DNA of 64,000 nt from Allostella sp. ATCC 35155 (GCA_006738865.1 AP019701.1:4088001-4152000); one strand, 5' to 3'. Positions 1-9,142 are shown, numbered from the stretch's first letter. Translations and numbers: made by a program. Notes: generated by a model not told the origin, from the letters alone.

Positions 1-901
1 CGAAGGCCTTGGGGTTGGCCGGACCGTAGTCGATGTGGAGCGGCAGGTTCGCCTGCAGCACCGGCTCGACCGCCTCGTTCACGAACTTGACTGCCGTCGA
101 GAGGTTCGGCGCGCCCTTGAGGATGCACAGCGAAGTGCTCTGCAGGATGCCCTGGTTGTAGGTGTAGGTGACCTTGGCGCCCTCCTTGACCAGGGCGCTG
201 ACCCGCCCGTTCCAGGCCATCACCATGTCGACCTCGCCGTCGTTGAGCAGCTGGGCCGACTGCGCGCCGGAGGTCCACCAGACGGTGATGTGCGGCTTGA
301 TCTCCTCGAGCTTCTTGAAGGCGCGGTCGACGTCGAGCGGATAGAGCTTGTCGGGCGCCACGCCGTCGGCCATCAGGGCCGCCTCCAGCGTCGCCAGCGG
401 ATGGTTGCGCAGCGAACGCCGGCCGGGGAACTTCTTGACGTCCCAGAAGTCGGCCCAGGTCTTGGGCGCGGCCGCCGCGTCGGGATACTTCTTCAGCCCA
501 TAGGCGAGCACGCTCGAATAGAACTCGTAGGCGACCGACCAGGGGCTGCGGTACTGCTCCGGCATGGCCGCCGCGTTCGGCATCTTCGAGAAATCGAGCT
601 TCTCGACGATCCCCTGCTCGCCGCCGCGCAGGCAGAAGCCGGTCGCGACGTCGACGACGTCCCAGATCGGCTTGCCGCTCGCGACCTGCGAGCGCATCAG
701 CGGCCAGGCATCGGGCACGCTGTCCTGGTTGATGGTGATGCCCAGCCGCTTGGCCGCGGGATCGAGGATCGCGATCGTCTGCGCCTTCTGGTAGGCGCCG
801 CCCTGGGAGACGAAGGTGATCTGCTCGGCCCAGGCGGGCGTCGTCCAGGCGACGAGCGCCGCAGCCGAGCACGCCGCGAGCGGACGGAGAACGCTAGCCA
901 T
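1..901 (-). CDS. ABC transporter substrate-binding protein, polyamine (PotD) type, partial
   Basis: Periplasmic solute receptor of an ABC importer, probably for a polyamine or similar amine. The gene starts at 901 and runs off the left edge without a stop, so about 300 residues are visible. The N-terminus is a clear Sec signal (MASVLRPLAAC, a hydrophobic stretch, then TPAWA before EQITF). The mature start ITFVSQGGAYQKAQ is typical of the PotD/spermidine-putrescine group. It is the last visible gene of a minus-strand operon after an ATPase, a HAD hydrolase and an FAD oxidoreductase. The permeases are presumably beyond the edge. The ligand is inferred from the PotA-like ATPase and the PuuB-like oxidoreductase, not shown by the sequence. 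Confidence 0.85.
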   Translation of the reverse strand, partial: MASVLRPLAACSAAALVAWTTPAWAEQITFVSQGGAYQKAQTIAILDPAAKRLGITINQDSVPDAWPLMRSQVASGKPIWDVVDVATGFCLRGGEQGIVEKLDFSKMPNAAAMPEQYRSPWSVAYEFYSSVLAYGLKKYPDAAAAPKTWADFWDVKKFPGRRSLRNHPLATLEAALMADGVAPDKLYPLDVDRAFKKLEEIKPHITVWWTSGAQSAQLLNDGEVDMVMAWNGRVSALVKEGAKVTYTYNQGILQSTSLCILKGAPNLSTAVKFVNEAVEPVLQANLPLHIDYGPANPKAF

Positions 902-937
902 GTGGCAACCTCCTGTTCGCGGTCGATGCCCCGGGCA

Positions 938-2248
938 TCACCGACCGATCGTGTCTAGGAACTGATACCAGCCGGCGACGAGGCGCACGGCCGGCTCCCG
1001 GAGGGAATGGAAGGGCACGGGCCCGAGGCGCGCGGCGTCGAGCAGGCCCATCTCGGGCTGCTCGCCCTGGGCGAAGCGGGCGAGGTAGCGGCCCATCAGG
1101 CTGGCCATGGCGACGCCGGCGCCGTTGTAGCCGGCGGCGAAGAGGATGCGGTCGTCGAGCCGGCCGACATGAGGCACGGCATCCATGGTCATCGCCACCA
1201 GGCCCGACCAGCGAAAGGCGACCGGCACGTCCGCCAGCGCGGGGAAGATACCGACCATCGCGCGCTCCAGCGCGCGGAAGGCGGCGGGGCTGTCGTCCTT
1301 GCCGAAGGCGCCGCGGCCGCCGAAGACCACCCGGTCGTCGACCATGCGGAACCAGCGCATCATCCGCCGCGTCTCGCCGCAGGTCCGCCGCGTCGGCATG
1401 ATGGCGGCGGCGAGATTGTGCGACAGCGGTTCGGTCGCGACGATGGCGCTGCGGAAGGGCACCAGCCGGCGGCGCAGCGCGTCCGTCGCGGCCCCTCGCC
1501 AGGAATAGCCGTTCGTCGCCAGGATCGCCTGGCGCGCCCGCACGGTGCCGGACGGGGTGTCGACCAGGACGCCGGCGCCGTCCTGCCGGATGGCGAGCGC
1601 GGGCGTGGCGCCATGGACGGGAATGCCGGCGCGCCGGGCGGCATCCGCCAGCCCGCGCAGATAGTTGAGCGGATGGAGTCCGCCCGATCCGGTCTCGCGC
1701 ACGCCGCCGACGAAGGCGCCGGAACCGGTCTCCTCCGCGACCTCCGCCGCCGAGAGCGCCGTCGCCGAGCCGTCGCCGAGTTCGTGCCGCTGCCACTCGG
1801 CCTCGGCGAGCGCATGGGCGAGCGCGGCCGCGCTGTGCGCCGCCTTGACGCGGCCCGTGCGCACGAAGCCGGCATCGGCGATGCCGTGGGTCGCGATCAG
1901 TTCCTCCACGAGGTCGACGGCCTCGTGCCCGAGCGCGTGCATCCGCGCCGCGACCGCCATGCCGTGGCGGGCGGCGATATCGGGGAAGGACAGCCGGAAC
2001 TTGGAGGAGACGACACCGCCATTGCGGCCGCTGGCGCCCCAGCCCGGCTGCTCCGCCTCGATGACGACGGGCGCGATGCCCGCCTCGGCGAGGTGGAGCG
2101 CCGCGGACAGCCCGGTATAGCCCGCCCCGACGACCACTGCGTCGGCCTGCACATCGCGGTCGAGCGGCGGGCAGTCGGGCGCGGGCCGCGCGGTCGCCGC
2201 CCACAGCGAGGCGGCGGCCGGAGCCGGCATCCAGGCGGCGGGCGTCAT
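938..2248 (-). CDS. FAD-dependent oxidoreductase (DAO/PuuB-like)
   Basis: 436-residue flavoprotein of the D-amino acid oxidase/gamma-glutamylputrescine oxidase group, expected to oxidise an amine or N-substituted amino acid in the cytoplasm. The FAD Rossmann motif VVVGAGYTGLSAALHLAE lies near residue 35, followed by EAEQPGWGASGRNGG, a hallmark of PuuB-like enzymes. The C-terminal GYNGAGVAMASLMGRYLA is the usual FAD-closing segment. The ATG at 2248 puts the Rossmann fold at the normal distance from the N-terminus; longer readings add only low-complexity sequence. It lies 13 bases after the HAD gene and 36 bases before the substrate-binding protein gene, so it probably degrades the imported amine. 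The exact substrate is unknown. Confidence 0.87.
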   Translation of the reverse strand: MTPAAWMPAPAAASLWAATARPAPDCPPLDRDVQADAVVVGAGYTGLSAALHLAEAGIAPVVIEAEQPGWGASGRNGGVVSSKFRLSFPDIAARHGMAVAARMHALGHEAVDLVEELIATHGIADAGFVRTGRVKAAHSAAALAHALAEAEWQRHELGDGSATALSAAEVAEETGSGAFVGGVRETGSGGLHPLNYLRGLADAARRAGIPVHGATPALAIRQDGAGVLVDTPSGTVRARQAILATNGYSWRGAATDALRRRLVPFRSAIVATEPLSHNLAAAIMPTRRTCGETRRMMRWFRMVDDRVVFGGRGAFGKDDSPAAFRALERAMVGIFPALADVPVAFRWSGLVAMTMDAVPHVGRLDDRILFAAGYNGAGVAMASLMGRYLARFAQGEQPEMGLLDAARLGPVPFHSLREPAVRLVAGWYQFLDTIGR

Positions 2249-2261
2249 CGCTTCGGCGTCC

Positions 2262-2960
2262 CTACTCCGCCTCCACCGCGTCGGCGAGCGCCGCGAGGGT
2301 GGCGAAGTGGAAATCGGGCCGGGTGATCGTCGCAACCGCCGGCGTGCCGCCGAAGCCGGCGATGCCCTGGCGCCGCTCGATCCAGCACACCTTGTAGCCG
2401 AGCTGGCGCGCGACGCCGATGTCGTGGTGCTGGCTCTGGGCGACATGCAGGATCTCGTCCTGCCGGTAGCCATGGGCGGACTGGCGGCCGCGGTTGAAGT
2501 CGAAGAAGCGCGGGTTGGGCTTGGCGCACCCGGCCTCGTCGGCCGTCACGCTGTCGTGGAACGGATTGCCCAGGGTCTGCGAATAGAAGGAGAAGGCGCT
2601 GCGGTCGGCATTGGTCATGGCGACGAGCCGGAAGCGCCGGCGCAGCCGGCGCAGCGCGTCGACCGAATCGGCGAAGGCCGGCCAGCGCAGCACCGCCATC
2701 TGGAACTCGTCGGCGGCCGCGTCGTCCGCTCGCAGGCCGAGTTCGCGGGCGAGGTGCAGATAGACGAGGCCCATCACCTCGCTCGAGCGCTCGTAGTGGG
2801 CGTCGCGACCGCGCTTGTAGGCCTCGAAGATGGTGTCGTCGTCGAGGTCCGCCTCACTGCGGCCGGAGATGCGCCGGATCGATTCGAGGACCCCGCGCTC
2901 GAAGTCGATCAGGGTGCCGACGACGTCGAAGGTAAGCAGCTTGAAGTCGCGGTAGGACAT
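2262..2960 (-). CDS. HAD-family hydrolase, 2-haloacid dehalogenase-like
   Basis: 232-residue cytoplasmic HAD hydrolase. Motif I is LLTFDVVGTLID near residue 10; the second Asp of the phosphatase DxD is replaced by Val, as in type II haloacid dehalogenases. Motif II is AMTNADRS, motif III has the Lys in GCAKPNPRFF, and motif IV is around HVAQSQHHDIG. Family members are dehalogenases or small-molecule phosphatases, and the context (polyamine-type transporter, amine oxidase) does not decide which. The gene sits between the ATPase (32-base gap) and the oxidoreductase (13-base gap) and is surely co-transcribed with them. Confidence 0.82.
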   Translation of the reverse strand: MSYRDFKLLTFDVVGTLIDFERGVLESIRRISGRSEADLDDDTIFEAYKRGRDAHYERSSEVMGLVYLHLARELGLRADDAAADEFQMAVLRWPAFADSVDALRRLRRRFRLVAMTNADRSAFSFYSQTLGNPFHDSVTADEAGCAKPNPRFFDFNRGRQSAHGYRQDEILHVAQSQHHDIGVARQLGYKVCWIERRQGIAGFGGTPAVATITRPDFHFATLAALADAVEAE

Positions 2961-2992
2961 GGGGCGAGGCTCGTCTGGAGGTTGCACTGGGA

Positions 2993-4075
2993 TCAGCCCT
3001 CGGTCCGCGGCACGACGATCGTGTCCTCGGGATGGAGGGAAAGGGCGATGGGCTGGCCGACGCCCGGGATGCGGCGGACGGCCTCGAAGTGGCTCGGCTG
3101 CCGCAGGCTGAGGCCGGTGCCGTCGGCGAGCCGGAGGAAGACCCGGAGGCTCTCGCCCTGGTAGACGGTGTCGACCACGGTGCCGGAGAGCCGGTTGCGG
3201 CCGTCGGCCGGCCCCTCTTCGAGCAGCAGCTTCTCGGTCTGGACCGCCAGCACGAGATCGGCCCCCGCCGGCACGGGCCGGGCGGTGACAAGCGCGGTCC
3301 CGGCCAGCGAGACGGTCCGGTCGTCGATGCGCGCCACCGGCAGCAGGGTCGCCTCGCCGATGAAGCCGGCGACGAAGGAATCGGCCGGATGGTCGTGCAG
3401 CCGGTCCGGCCGGTCGATCTGGACGAGGCGGCCGTTGCGCAGGATGGCGACGCGGTCGCTCATCGTCAGCGCCTCGCGCTGGTCGTGGGTGACGTAGATG
3501 ATGGTGGCACCGAGCCGGCGGTGGAGCTGGCGCAGCTCGATCTGCATCGCCTCGCGCAGCTGCTTGTCGAGGGCCGACAGCGGCTCGTCCATCAGGATGA
3601 GGCGCGGTTCGAAGACCATGGCTCTGGCGAGCGCCACCCGCTGCCGCTGGCCGCCCGAGAGCTGGTGGATGCCGCGATCCTCGTAGCCGGTGAGGTCGAC
3701 CATCGCGAGCGTGCGGCGCACCCGCTCGCCCCAGCTCGACCGCGGCTGGCGCCGGGCCCGCAGCGGGAAGGCGACGTTCTCGCCGACGCTCATGTGCGGA
3801 AAGAGCGCGTAGTTCTGGAAGACGATGCCGACATCGCGCTTGTGCGGCGGCGTCCAGGTGACGTCGCGCCCGCCGAAGCGGATGGAGCCGCCGGACGGCT
3901 GCACGAAGCCGCCGAGAATGCCGAGGAGGGTCGTCTTGCCGGATCCGGAGGGCCCGAGCAGCGACACGAACTCGCCGGGAGCGACGTCGAGGCTGACGCG
4001 GTCGAGGGCGACGACGGGGCCATAGGCCTTGCTCGCCTCGGAAATCTCGACCCGCTCGCCGACGGCCTCCGCCAT
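2993..4075 (-). CDS. ABC transporter ATP-binding protein, PotA type
   Basis: 360-residue cytoplasmic ATPase of a polyamine/Fe-type importer. It has Walker A LLGPSGSGKTTLL, signature [14 protein letters not shown], Walker B LILMDEPLSALD and the H-loop in YVTHDQREAL, then a C-terminal TOBE-like regulatory domain from about residue 240. I chose ATG 4075 over the upstream ATG codons at 4090 and 4108 because a GGAGG sequence lies about six bases before it. It is the first gene of the minus-strand operon and is divergent from the LysR gene at 4211, the likely regulator. Confidence 0.9.
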   Translation of the reverse strand: MAEAVGERVEISEASKAYGPVVALDRVSLDVAPGEFVSLLGPSGSGKTTLLGILGGFVQPSGGSIRFGGRDVTWTPPHKRDVGIVFQNYALFPHMSVGENVAFPLRARRQPRSSWGERVRRTLAMVDLTGYEDRGIHQLSGGQRQRVALARAMVFEPRLILMDEPLSALDKQLREAMQIELRQLHRRLGATIIYVTHDQREALTMSDRVAILRNGRLVQIDRPDRLHDHPADSFVAGFIGEATLLPVARIDDRTVSLAGTALVTARPVPAGADLVLAVQTEKLLLEEGPADGRNRLSGTVVDTVYQGESLRVFLRLADGTGLSLRQPSHFEAVRRIPGVGQPIALSLHPEDTIVVPRTEG

Positions 4076-4172
4076 CCCTGCCCTCCGCATTGTAGTCGGG
4101 CGCTTCATGATCGGGGATCATGCGACCCGATGTCTCGGACGCGAGAAGTGAAGCAGTTGCGGCGGATATCAC

Positions 4173-4186
4173 CAATTGCCGAATTG
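4173..4186. promoter_or_regulatory. Palindrome CAATT-N4-AATTG in divergent promoter, candidate LysR operator
   Basis: A perfect dyad in the 135-base gap between the PotA-type operon and the LysR gene. It is AT-rich against a very GC-rich background and 25 bases from the LysR start. LysR proteins usually bind such dyads between divergent genes. That this protein binds here is inference. Confidence 0.4.
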
Positions 4187-4210
4187 TCAGTCGCAACATA
4201 ACCTCATGAC

Positions 4211-5170
4211 ATGCCTGACGTGCGCCGGATGCTGTCGTCCAGCAACGCCCTCTTCGTCTTCGAGGCGGCCGCGCGCAGCGGCAGCTTCACCCGCGCCGCG
4301 GCCGAGCTGAACGTGACCCAGCCGGCGGTCAGCCGCATGATCGCCCGCTTCGAGGACCATCTGGGGGTGCGCCTGTTCGACCGCGCCGCCGGCGGGGCGG
4401 TGCTGACCGAGGAGGGCGACCTGCTCTACCGGCGGGTGGCCGAGGGCTTCCGCAGCATCGAGGCCGGCCTGCGCGACCTGGAACAGCGTCGCGGCGGCAG
4501 CGAGACGGTGACGCTGTCCGTCTCCTCGGCCTTCACCACCCATTGGCTCATGCCGCGGATCGACCGCTTCCAGCGCCGTTTCCCGTCGGTCGACCTCCGC
4601 TTCCAACTCATCGCCGGATCGCTGCGCGGCCCGGTCGAGAATGTCGATCTCGGGATGCGCTTCGTCGCGGCGGCGGATGCCGTCTCGCCCGACGCCTTCG
4701 TCATGCGCGAGCTGATGCTGCCGGTGTGCAGCCCCGCCTACCGCGCCGGCGGCCGCGAGGATGAGGGCGATACCCTGATCCAGCTGACCGACGCGCCCGG
4801 CGACTGGCCTGCGCTCTATCCCGGATTCGAGACCGGGCGGCGCGGATCGGTCCGGACCATCGCCTTCTCCGACTATTCGCTGGTGGTCCAGGCCGCGCTG
4901 CTCGGCCAGGGCATCGCCTATGGCTGGCTCACCGTCGTCGCCCACGCCCTGATCGCGGGTGCCCTCGTTCCCGCCGTCGGGCGGCCGACGCAAGGGGCCC
5001 GGGTCTGCGAGCTGATCCCGCCGCGCAATCGGCCCCTGCGGCCGGTCGCGGAGGCGATCCGCGCCTGGATCGTGGCCGAGCTGCGCGCCGACATGGAGGC
5101 GCTGGAGGCGCGTCATCCCGCACTGGGACTGGTCGCCGCCGCCTATGGAGCGCCGCCGGTCCGGAATTGA
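4211..5170 (+). CDS. LysR-family transcriptional regulator (GcvA-like)
   Basis: 319-residue DNA-binding regulator. The N-terminal winged HTH reads FEAAARSGSFTRAAAELNVT then QPAVSRMIARFEDHLG (about residues 14-50), and the C-terminal half is the periplasmic-binding-like effector domain (residues about 95-295). An internal ATG at 4229 is also possible and gives a start nearer the usual LysR N-terminus. It is transcribed away from the polyamine-type operon, so it most likely controls that operon and itself. The hemN FNR box lies across its stop codon, so the two genes are separate transcription units. Confidence 0.9.
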   Translation: MPDVRRMLSSSNALFVFEAAARSGSFTRAAAELNVTQPAVSRMIARFEDHLGVRLFDRAAGGAVLTEEGDLLYRRVAEGFRSIEAGLRDLEQRRGGSETVTLSVSSAFTTHWLMPRIDRFQRRFPSVDLRFQLIAGSLRGPVENVDLGMRFVAAADAVSPDAFVMRELMLPVCSPAYRAGGREDEGDTLIQLTDAPGDWPALYPGFETGRRGSVRTIAFSDYSLVVQAALLGQGIAYGWLTVVAHALIAGALVPAVGRPTQGARVCELIPPRNRPLRPVAEAIRAWIVAELRADMEALEARHPALGLVAAAYGAPPVRN

Positions 5171-5180
5171 CGTCGGTCAA
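5167..5180 (+). promoter_or_regulatory. FNR/FixK box TTGAC-GTCG-GTCAA for hemN
   Basis: A perfect dyad matching the FNR/FixK/Anr consensus (TTGAY-N4-RTCAA). Its centre is at 5173.5, so an activating position of -41.5 puts the start point at 5215, one base before the hemN ATG at 5216. TACCAA at 5203-5208 is a plausible -10. The predicted hemN transcript is therefore leaderless. Confidence 0.85.
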
Positions 5181-5215
5181 TGCCGCCGGCGCCGGCCGGC
5201 AATACCAATCCCGCC

Positions 5216-6565
5216 ATGCACGCCATCCTCGCCCGCCACGCGGCGCGCCTGACGCCGCGCTACACCAGCTATCCGACCGCCCCGCACTTCCAGGCCGACT
5301 TCCCGGAGGCGACCTATCGCGCCTGGCTGGCGGCGACGGACCCGGCCGCGCCGGTCTCGCTCTACCTCCACGTCCCCTATTGCGCGCGCATGTGCTGGTA
5401 CTGCGGCTGCAACATGAAGCTCGCCGCGCGCTACGAGCCGGTGGCGGCCTATGTCGAGACGCTGCTGCGGGAGATCGACTTGGTGGCCGAGGCGCTGCCG
5501 GGCCGCCTCGCGGCCGGACACCTCCACTGGGGCGGCGGCACGCCGACCGCGCTCGCCCCGGGCGACCTCGCGCGCGTGATGCACCGCCTGGAAGAGCGAT
5601 TCGCGGTCCCTGCCGATGCGGAGCGGGCGATCGAGAGCGATCCGCGCACCCTGTCGGACGCGATGATCGAGACGATCGGCCGGCTCGGCTTCACCCGCGC
5701 CAGCTTCGGGGTGCAGGAGTTCGATCCGGCGGTCCAGGCGGCCATCAACCGCATCCAGCCGCCCGAGATGGTGGCGCGCGCCGTCGGCGGACTGCGCGCG
5801 GCCGGAGTGGCCGGGATCAACTTCGACCTGATCTACGGCCTGCCGCACCAGACGACCCGCATGCTGGAGGAGACCATCCGGATCTCGGCCGAACTCGGCG
5901 CCGACCGCGTCGCCCTCTTCGGCTATGCCCATGTGCCCTGGGTCGCGCCCAACCAGCGCATGATCCCGGCCGATGCCCTGCCCGGGCCGGAGGCGCGGGC
6001 CGAGCAGGCCGCTGCCGCCGCCGAGGCGCTCGAACGCGCGGGCTATGTCGCGATCGGCATCGACCACTATGCGCGGCCGCACGACCCGCTGGCCGAGGCC
6101 GCTCGCACCGGCCGGCTGCGGCGCAACTTCCAGGGCTACACCACCGACACGGCCGAGACGCTGATCGGCCTCGGCGTCACCGCCATCGGCCGGACGCCGG
6201 CCGGCTATGTCCAGAACATCGCCGAGACCGGGGCCTGGGGCCGCGCCGTCGCGGCCGGCCACCTGCCGGTCGCCCGCGGCCGCGCGTTGGCCGGCGACGA
6301 CCGGCTGCGGGCCCACGTCATCGAGCGCCTGATGTGCGACGGCCGGGTCGACTGCGCCGCCGCCGCCCGCCGCTTTGGCGCGGCGGAGGACTGGGCGACC
6401 GAGCCCCTGTCCGCGCTGGCGCCGCTCGCCGCCGAAGGCGCCATCGCCATTCATGGCGGCCATGTCGCCCTCGCGCCCTGGGCCCGGCCCCTCGCCCGCG
6501 TCGCGGCCGCCGCCTTCGACCGTTATCTCGGCAGCGGCGGCGGCCGGCACGCCGCCAGCGTCTGA
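5216..6565 (+). CDS. hemN: Oxygen-independent coproporphyrinogen III oxidase
   Basis: 449-residue radical SAM enzyme converting coproporphyrinogen III to protoporphyrinogen IX without oxygen, in haem synthesis. It has the early RYTSYPTAPHF segment, the 4Fe-4S motif YCARMCWYCGCN (CxxxCxxCxC), the SAM-binding GGGTPTAL, and the HemN hallmark FDLIYGLPHQT. Length matches the family. A start at 5179-5180 is unlikely because it would lie inside the FNR box; ATG 5216 is favoured and suggests a leaderless mRNA. Control by FNR/FixK fits an enzyme needed only at low oxygen and links it to the fix genes downstream. Confidence 0.95.
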   Translation: MHAILARHAARLTPRYTSYPTAPHFQADFPEATYRAWLAATDPAAPVSLYLHVPYCARMCWYCGCNMKLAARYEPVAAYVETLLREIDLVAEALPGRLAAGHLHWGGGTPTALAPGDLARVMHRLEERFAVPADAERAIESDPRTLSDAMIETIGRLGFTRASFGVQEFDPAVQAAINRIQPPEMVARAVGGLRAAGVAGINFDLIYGLPHQTTRMLEETIRISAELGADRVALFGYAHVPWVAPNQRMIPADALPGPEARAEQAAAAAEALERAGYVAIGIDHYARPHDPLAEAARTGRLRRNFQGYTTDTAETLIGLGVTAIGRTPAGYVQNIAETGAWGRAVAAGHLPVARGRALAGDDRLRAHVIERLMCDGRVDCAAAARRFGAAEDWATEPLSALAPLAAEGAIAIHGGHVALAPWARPLARVAAAAFDRYLGSGGGRHAASV

Positions 6566-6572
6566 GACGCCC

Positions 6573-8135
6573 TCAGCCGACCCTGGAATAGTCGAGGCCG
6601 CGCGCCAGCCAGCAGCCGACCGTGACGCCGTCGACGCGCCCGCCGGCATCGCGGCGGAAGGCCAGCGTCCAGTCGCCGGGCGGCGTATGGTCGAGCGCGC
6701 GCCAGCAGGGTAGCGCCCAGAGGTCGCCGCCGATCGGCTCCAGCAGCTCCATGCGGCCCTGGCCGAGGAAACCCGAGAACCCGCCATAAAGGACGCCGCC
6801 TGCGTCGACGACCCTCAGTTCCGCATCGAGTTCGGGCGAGCGGAAGCGGCCGGCGACATCGTTTGCCGCCGATCCGGCGACGGGCACGAGGCGCGCCGAG
6901 GAATTCTCCTGCGGCCGGTCCATCCAGAGCCCGCCCTCGCCGGCCCGCAGCCGCGTCCGCCCGCCGCCAGCCGTGCCGTCCGCCTGCAGGTCGAGCCGCT
7001 CCGCGCCATGGCCGAAGCGCAGCCGCACCTGGCCGGGATCGGCGCCGTCGATGCGGACCGACAGCCCGGTCTCCGGCTCGACATAGGCGCCGAGCCACGC
7101 GGGCGCCGGGAGGGTCGCGTCGGGCTTGGGCCGGTCCCGGCCGAGGGCGGCGGCGGCGAGGTCGAGCGCGGCGGCCGAGGCGTCGGAGAGATGGTTGAAG
7201 AGCACGACGACCGAGAGCCGCTCGCCGGCGAAATGGAGGCGGTGGCTGCGCCAGCCGCGCAGGGCGCCGCCATGGCCCGTCGCTTCCAGCCCGAACTCCT
7301 GCGAGCGCCCGAGGCCGAAGCCGTAATTCGCGGGGGCGCCGCCGGCGAAGGTCACCGGCGCCGACAGCCGGGCATAGATCGAGCCGGCATCGTCCCGCGT
7401 GGCGTCGATGTGCCGCTCCCAGGCGATCATGTCGTCGAGCGTGGCGCCGAGGCCGGCATCGCCGGTCCAGAGGATGCGATTCTCGGCCGCGCGGAAACCG
7501 CCCGCCTGCGTGCCCTCGTAGCCTTCGCCGCCGTCGGGCAGCGCGCGGGTGTCGGCGGCCAGCACCGTTCCCGCCATGCCGGCCGGCGCCAGCACCCGCT
7601 CGCGCAGCAGCTCGGCGAACGAGCGGCCGGTGCGCGCCTCCAGAATGTCCGAGAGCAGACGGAAGTTCTGGTTGCAGTAGGAATAGCGGGTGCCGGGCCG
7701 GAACTGCAGGGTGCGCGTGCCGGCGATCACCTGCGCCGCCTCGCGGTCGCCGAAGGGCGATTCCACCGGCGCGCCATGCAGCATGGCGACGGCCCAATAG
7801 TCGCGGAAGCCGGACTGGTTGTGGCAGAGCCGCAGCACGTCCGGCGTCGGCCCTTCCAGGTTCGGCAGCCGCGCCCGGACGTCGCCGTCGAGGACGGTCG
7901 GGTCGGGAAAGCTCTCCAGCAGCGTCGCGCAGGTGAACTGCTTGGTGATCGAGCACATCCGGAACAGGCTCGACGGCGTGAAGGGAATGCGCCGCTCGGC
8001 GTTGCTCCAGCCCCAGGCGTGGCGCACGAGCACCTCGCCGGCGCGGACGACGGCCACGGCGCCGCCGGGGCCGGGGAACTTGCGGGGCAGGGTCTGGAGG
8101 GCGCGGTCGAGGCGCTGGGAGAGCGAATCCGTCAT
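6573..8135 (-). CDS. dap: D-aminopeptidase, serine hydrolase family S12
   Basis: 520-residue penicillin-binding-protein-like hydrolase that releases N-terminal D-amino acids from peptides. The length is that of the Ochrobactrum enzyme. Catalytic SxxK is S62-I-T-K65 in RMCSITKQF, the YxN motif is in YSYCNQNF, and a third-motif His is in TGHGGALRGW. After about residue 330 two beta-rich domains follow, as in DAP. There is no signal peptide, so it is cytoplasmic. It ends eight bases from the stop of hemN (convergent). The CinA-like gene lies just upstream on the same strand. A general beta-lactamase-fold esterase is the alternative. Confidence 0.85.
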   Translation of the reverse strand: MTDSLSQRLDRALQTLPRKFPGPGGAVAVVRAGEVLVRHAWGWSNAERRIPFTPSSLFRMCSITKQFTCATLLESFPDPTVLDGDVRARLPNLEGPTPDVLRLCHNQSGFRDYWAVAMLHGAPVESPFGDREAAQVIAGTRTLQFRPGTRYSYCNQNFRLLSDILEARTGRSFAELLRERVLAPAGMAGTVLAADTRALPDGGEGYEGTQAGGFRAAENRILWTGDAGLGATLDDMIAWERHIDATRDDAGSIYARLSAPVTFAGGAPANYGFGLGRSQEFGLEATGHGGALRGWRSHRLHFAGERLSVVVLFNHLSDASAAALDLAAAALGRDRPKPDATLPAPAWLGAYVEPETGLSVRIDGADPGQVRLRFGHGAERLDLQADGTAGGGRTRLRAGEGGLWMDRPQENSSARLVPVAGSAANDVAGRFRSPELDAELRVVDAGGVLYGGFSGFLGQGRMELLEPIGGDLWALPCWRALDHTPPGDWTLAFRRDAGGRVDGVTVGCWLARGLDYSRVG

Positions 8136-8160
8136 GGCGGCAAGCCTCGCCCGAGGCCGG

Positions 8161-8652
8161 TCACCCGGTCAACGCCTCCTCCAGCAGGGCGAGCGCGGCG
8201 GCGGTGAAGGCGACCATGTTGCCCGTACGGTCGGCACTGCCGGTCGCCACCAGGCGGGTGCGGGCGACGGGCCCGTCGACGGCGAGGCAGCAATGGCCGG
8301 CCGCGTCGCCGTAGCGGTTCCCCTTCGGCCCGGTGGCCCCGGTCTCGGCCAGGCCCCAGTCGGCCCCGAGGCGGGCGCGGACCGTCTGCGCCAGCCGTTC
8401 CGACATGGCGATGGTGGCCGACCGGATGCCGCTCAGCGACTCCGGGGAGACGCCGAGCAGCCCCTCGCGCGCGGCGCCCGTGTAGATGATCCCGCCGCCG
8501 AGGAAGTAGGCCGACGCACCCGGCACGGAGAGCAGCGCCGCGGAGACGAGGCCGCCGGTCGAGGATTCCGAAACGGCCAAGGTCTGGCGACGCGCGATCA
8601 GCAGCCGCGCGACGCGCTCCGCGGCCGCGGTGTCGATGGTGATGGACGGCAT
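8161..8652 (-). CDS. CinA C-terminal family protein, nicotinamide-nucleotide amidase-like
   Basis: 163-residue protein covering only the CinA C-terminal (PncC) domain. It has the SESSTGG motif near residue 30 and the AETGATGPKG loop, corresponding to the ESCTGG and AGPGG elements of PncC. PncC deamidates NMN and recycles it into NAD. The ATG at 8652 follows a GGAG sequence. It is 25 bases upstream of the D-aminopeptidase gene, so the two may be one unit. Cytoplasmic; assignment rests on these motifs and length. Confidence 0.8.
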   Translation of the reverse strand: MPSITIDTAAAERVARLLIARRQTLAVSESSTGGLVSAALLSVPGASAYFLGGGIIYTGAAREGLLGVSPESLSGIRSATIAMSERLAQTVRARLGADWGLAETGATGPKGNRYGDAAGHCCLAVDGPVARTRLVATGSADRTGNMVAFTAAALALLEEALTG

Positions 8653-8719
8653 GGTTCTCCTCCCGCTCGGCACAGCCTAGCAGCCCGGGCCGCCGGGGTC
8701 GCGAAGGAACGGCCCGCCC

Positions 8720-9142
8720 TCAGATCCGCTCCCACAGGCCGGTCTCCTCGTCGAGGCGGGCCTGCTCCAGCCCGCGGAAGTCGCCGCGGGAGACGACGCC
8801 GACGACCCGGTGGCCGTCGACCACCGGCAGGTGCCGGAAGCCGCCATCCTGCATCGCCCGCAGGGCTTCGATCGCCGTGCATTGCGGGGGAATGGTGGCC
8901 GGATCGCGGGTCATGACGTCGGCCAGCCGGGTGTCGGAGGGCGACCGGCCCTCGGCCAGCACCCGCGCCACCGCATCCCGCCCGGTGAAGATGCCGAGGA
9001 GGCGGCCGGCGGCATCCGTCACCAGCACCGCGCCCACCCGGCGGTCGCGCATGTGCTGGCAGGCGCTGGCGACGCTGGACTGCTGCCGCAGCACCAGCGG
9101 GTCCTGGTCGCGCACCATGTCGCTCAAATGTCGCATCGTCAT
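8720..9142 (-). CDS. CBS-domain protein
   Basis: 140-residue protein made of two CBS repeats (about residues 8-60 and 73-125), with GAVLVTDAAGRLLGIFTGRD and HLPVVDGHRVVGVVSRGD as the typical second halves. CBS pairs usually sense adenine nucleotides or SAM. There is no catalytic domain. The gene diverges from the CBS-BON gene at 9313. The FNR box at 9202-9215 lies 41.5 bases before a predicted start at 9167, with TAGTCT as a possible -10, so low-oxygen induction is expected. Confidence 0.85.
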   Translation of the reverse strand: MTMRHLSDMVRDQDPLVLRQQSSVASACQHMRDRRVGAVLVTDAAGRLLGIFTGRDAVARVLAEGRSPSDTRLADVMTRDPATIPPQCTAIEALRAMQDGGFRHLPVVDGHRVVGVVSRGDFRGLEQARLDEETGLWERI

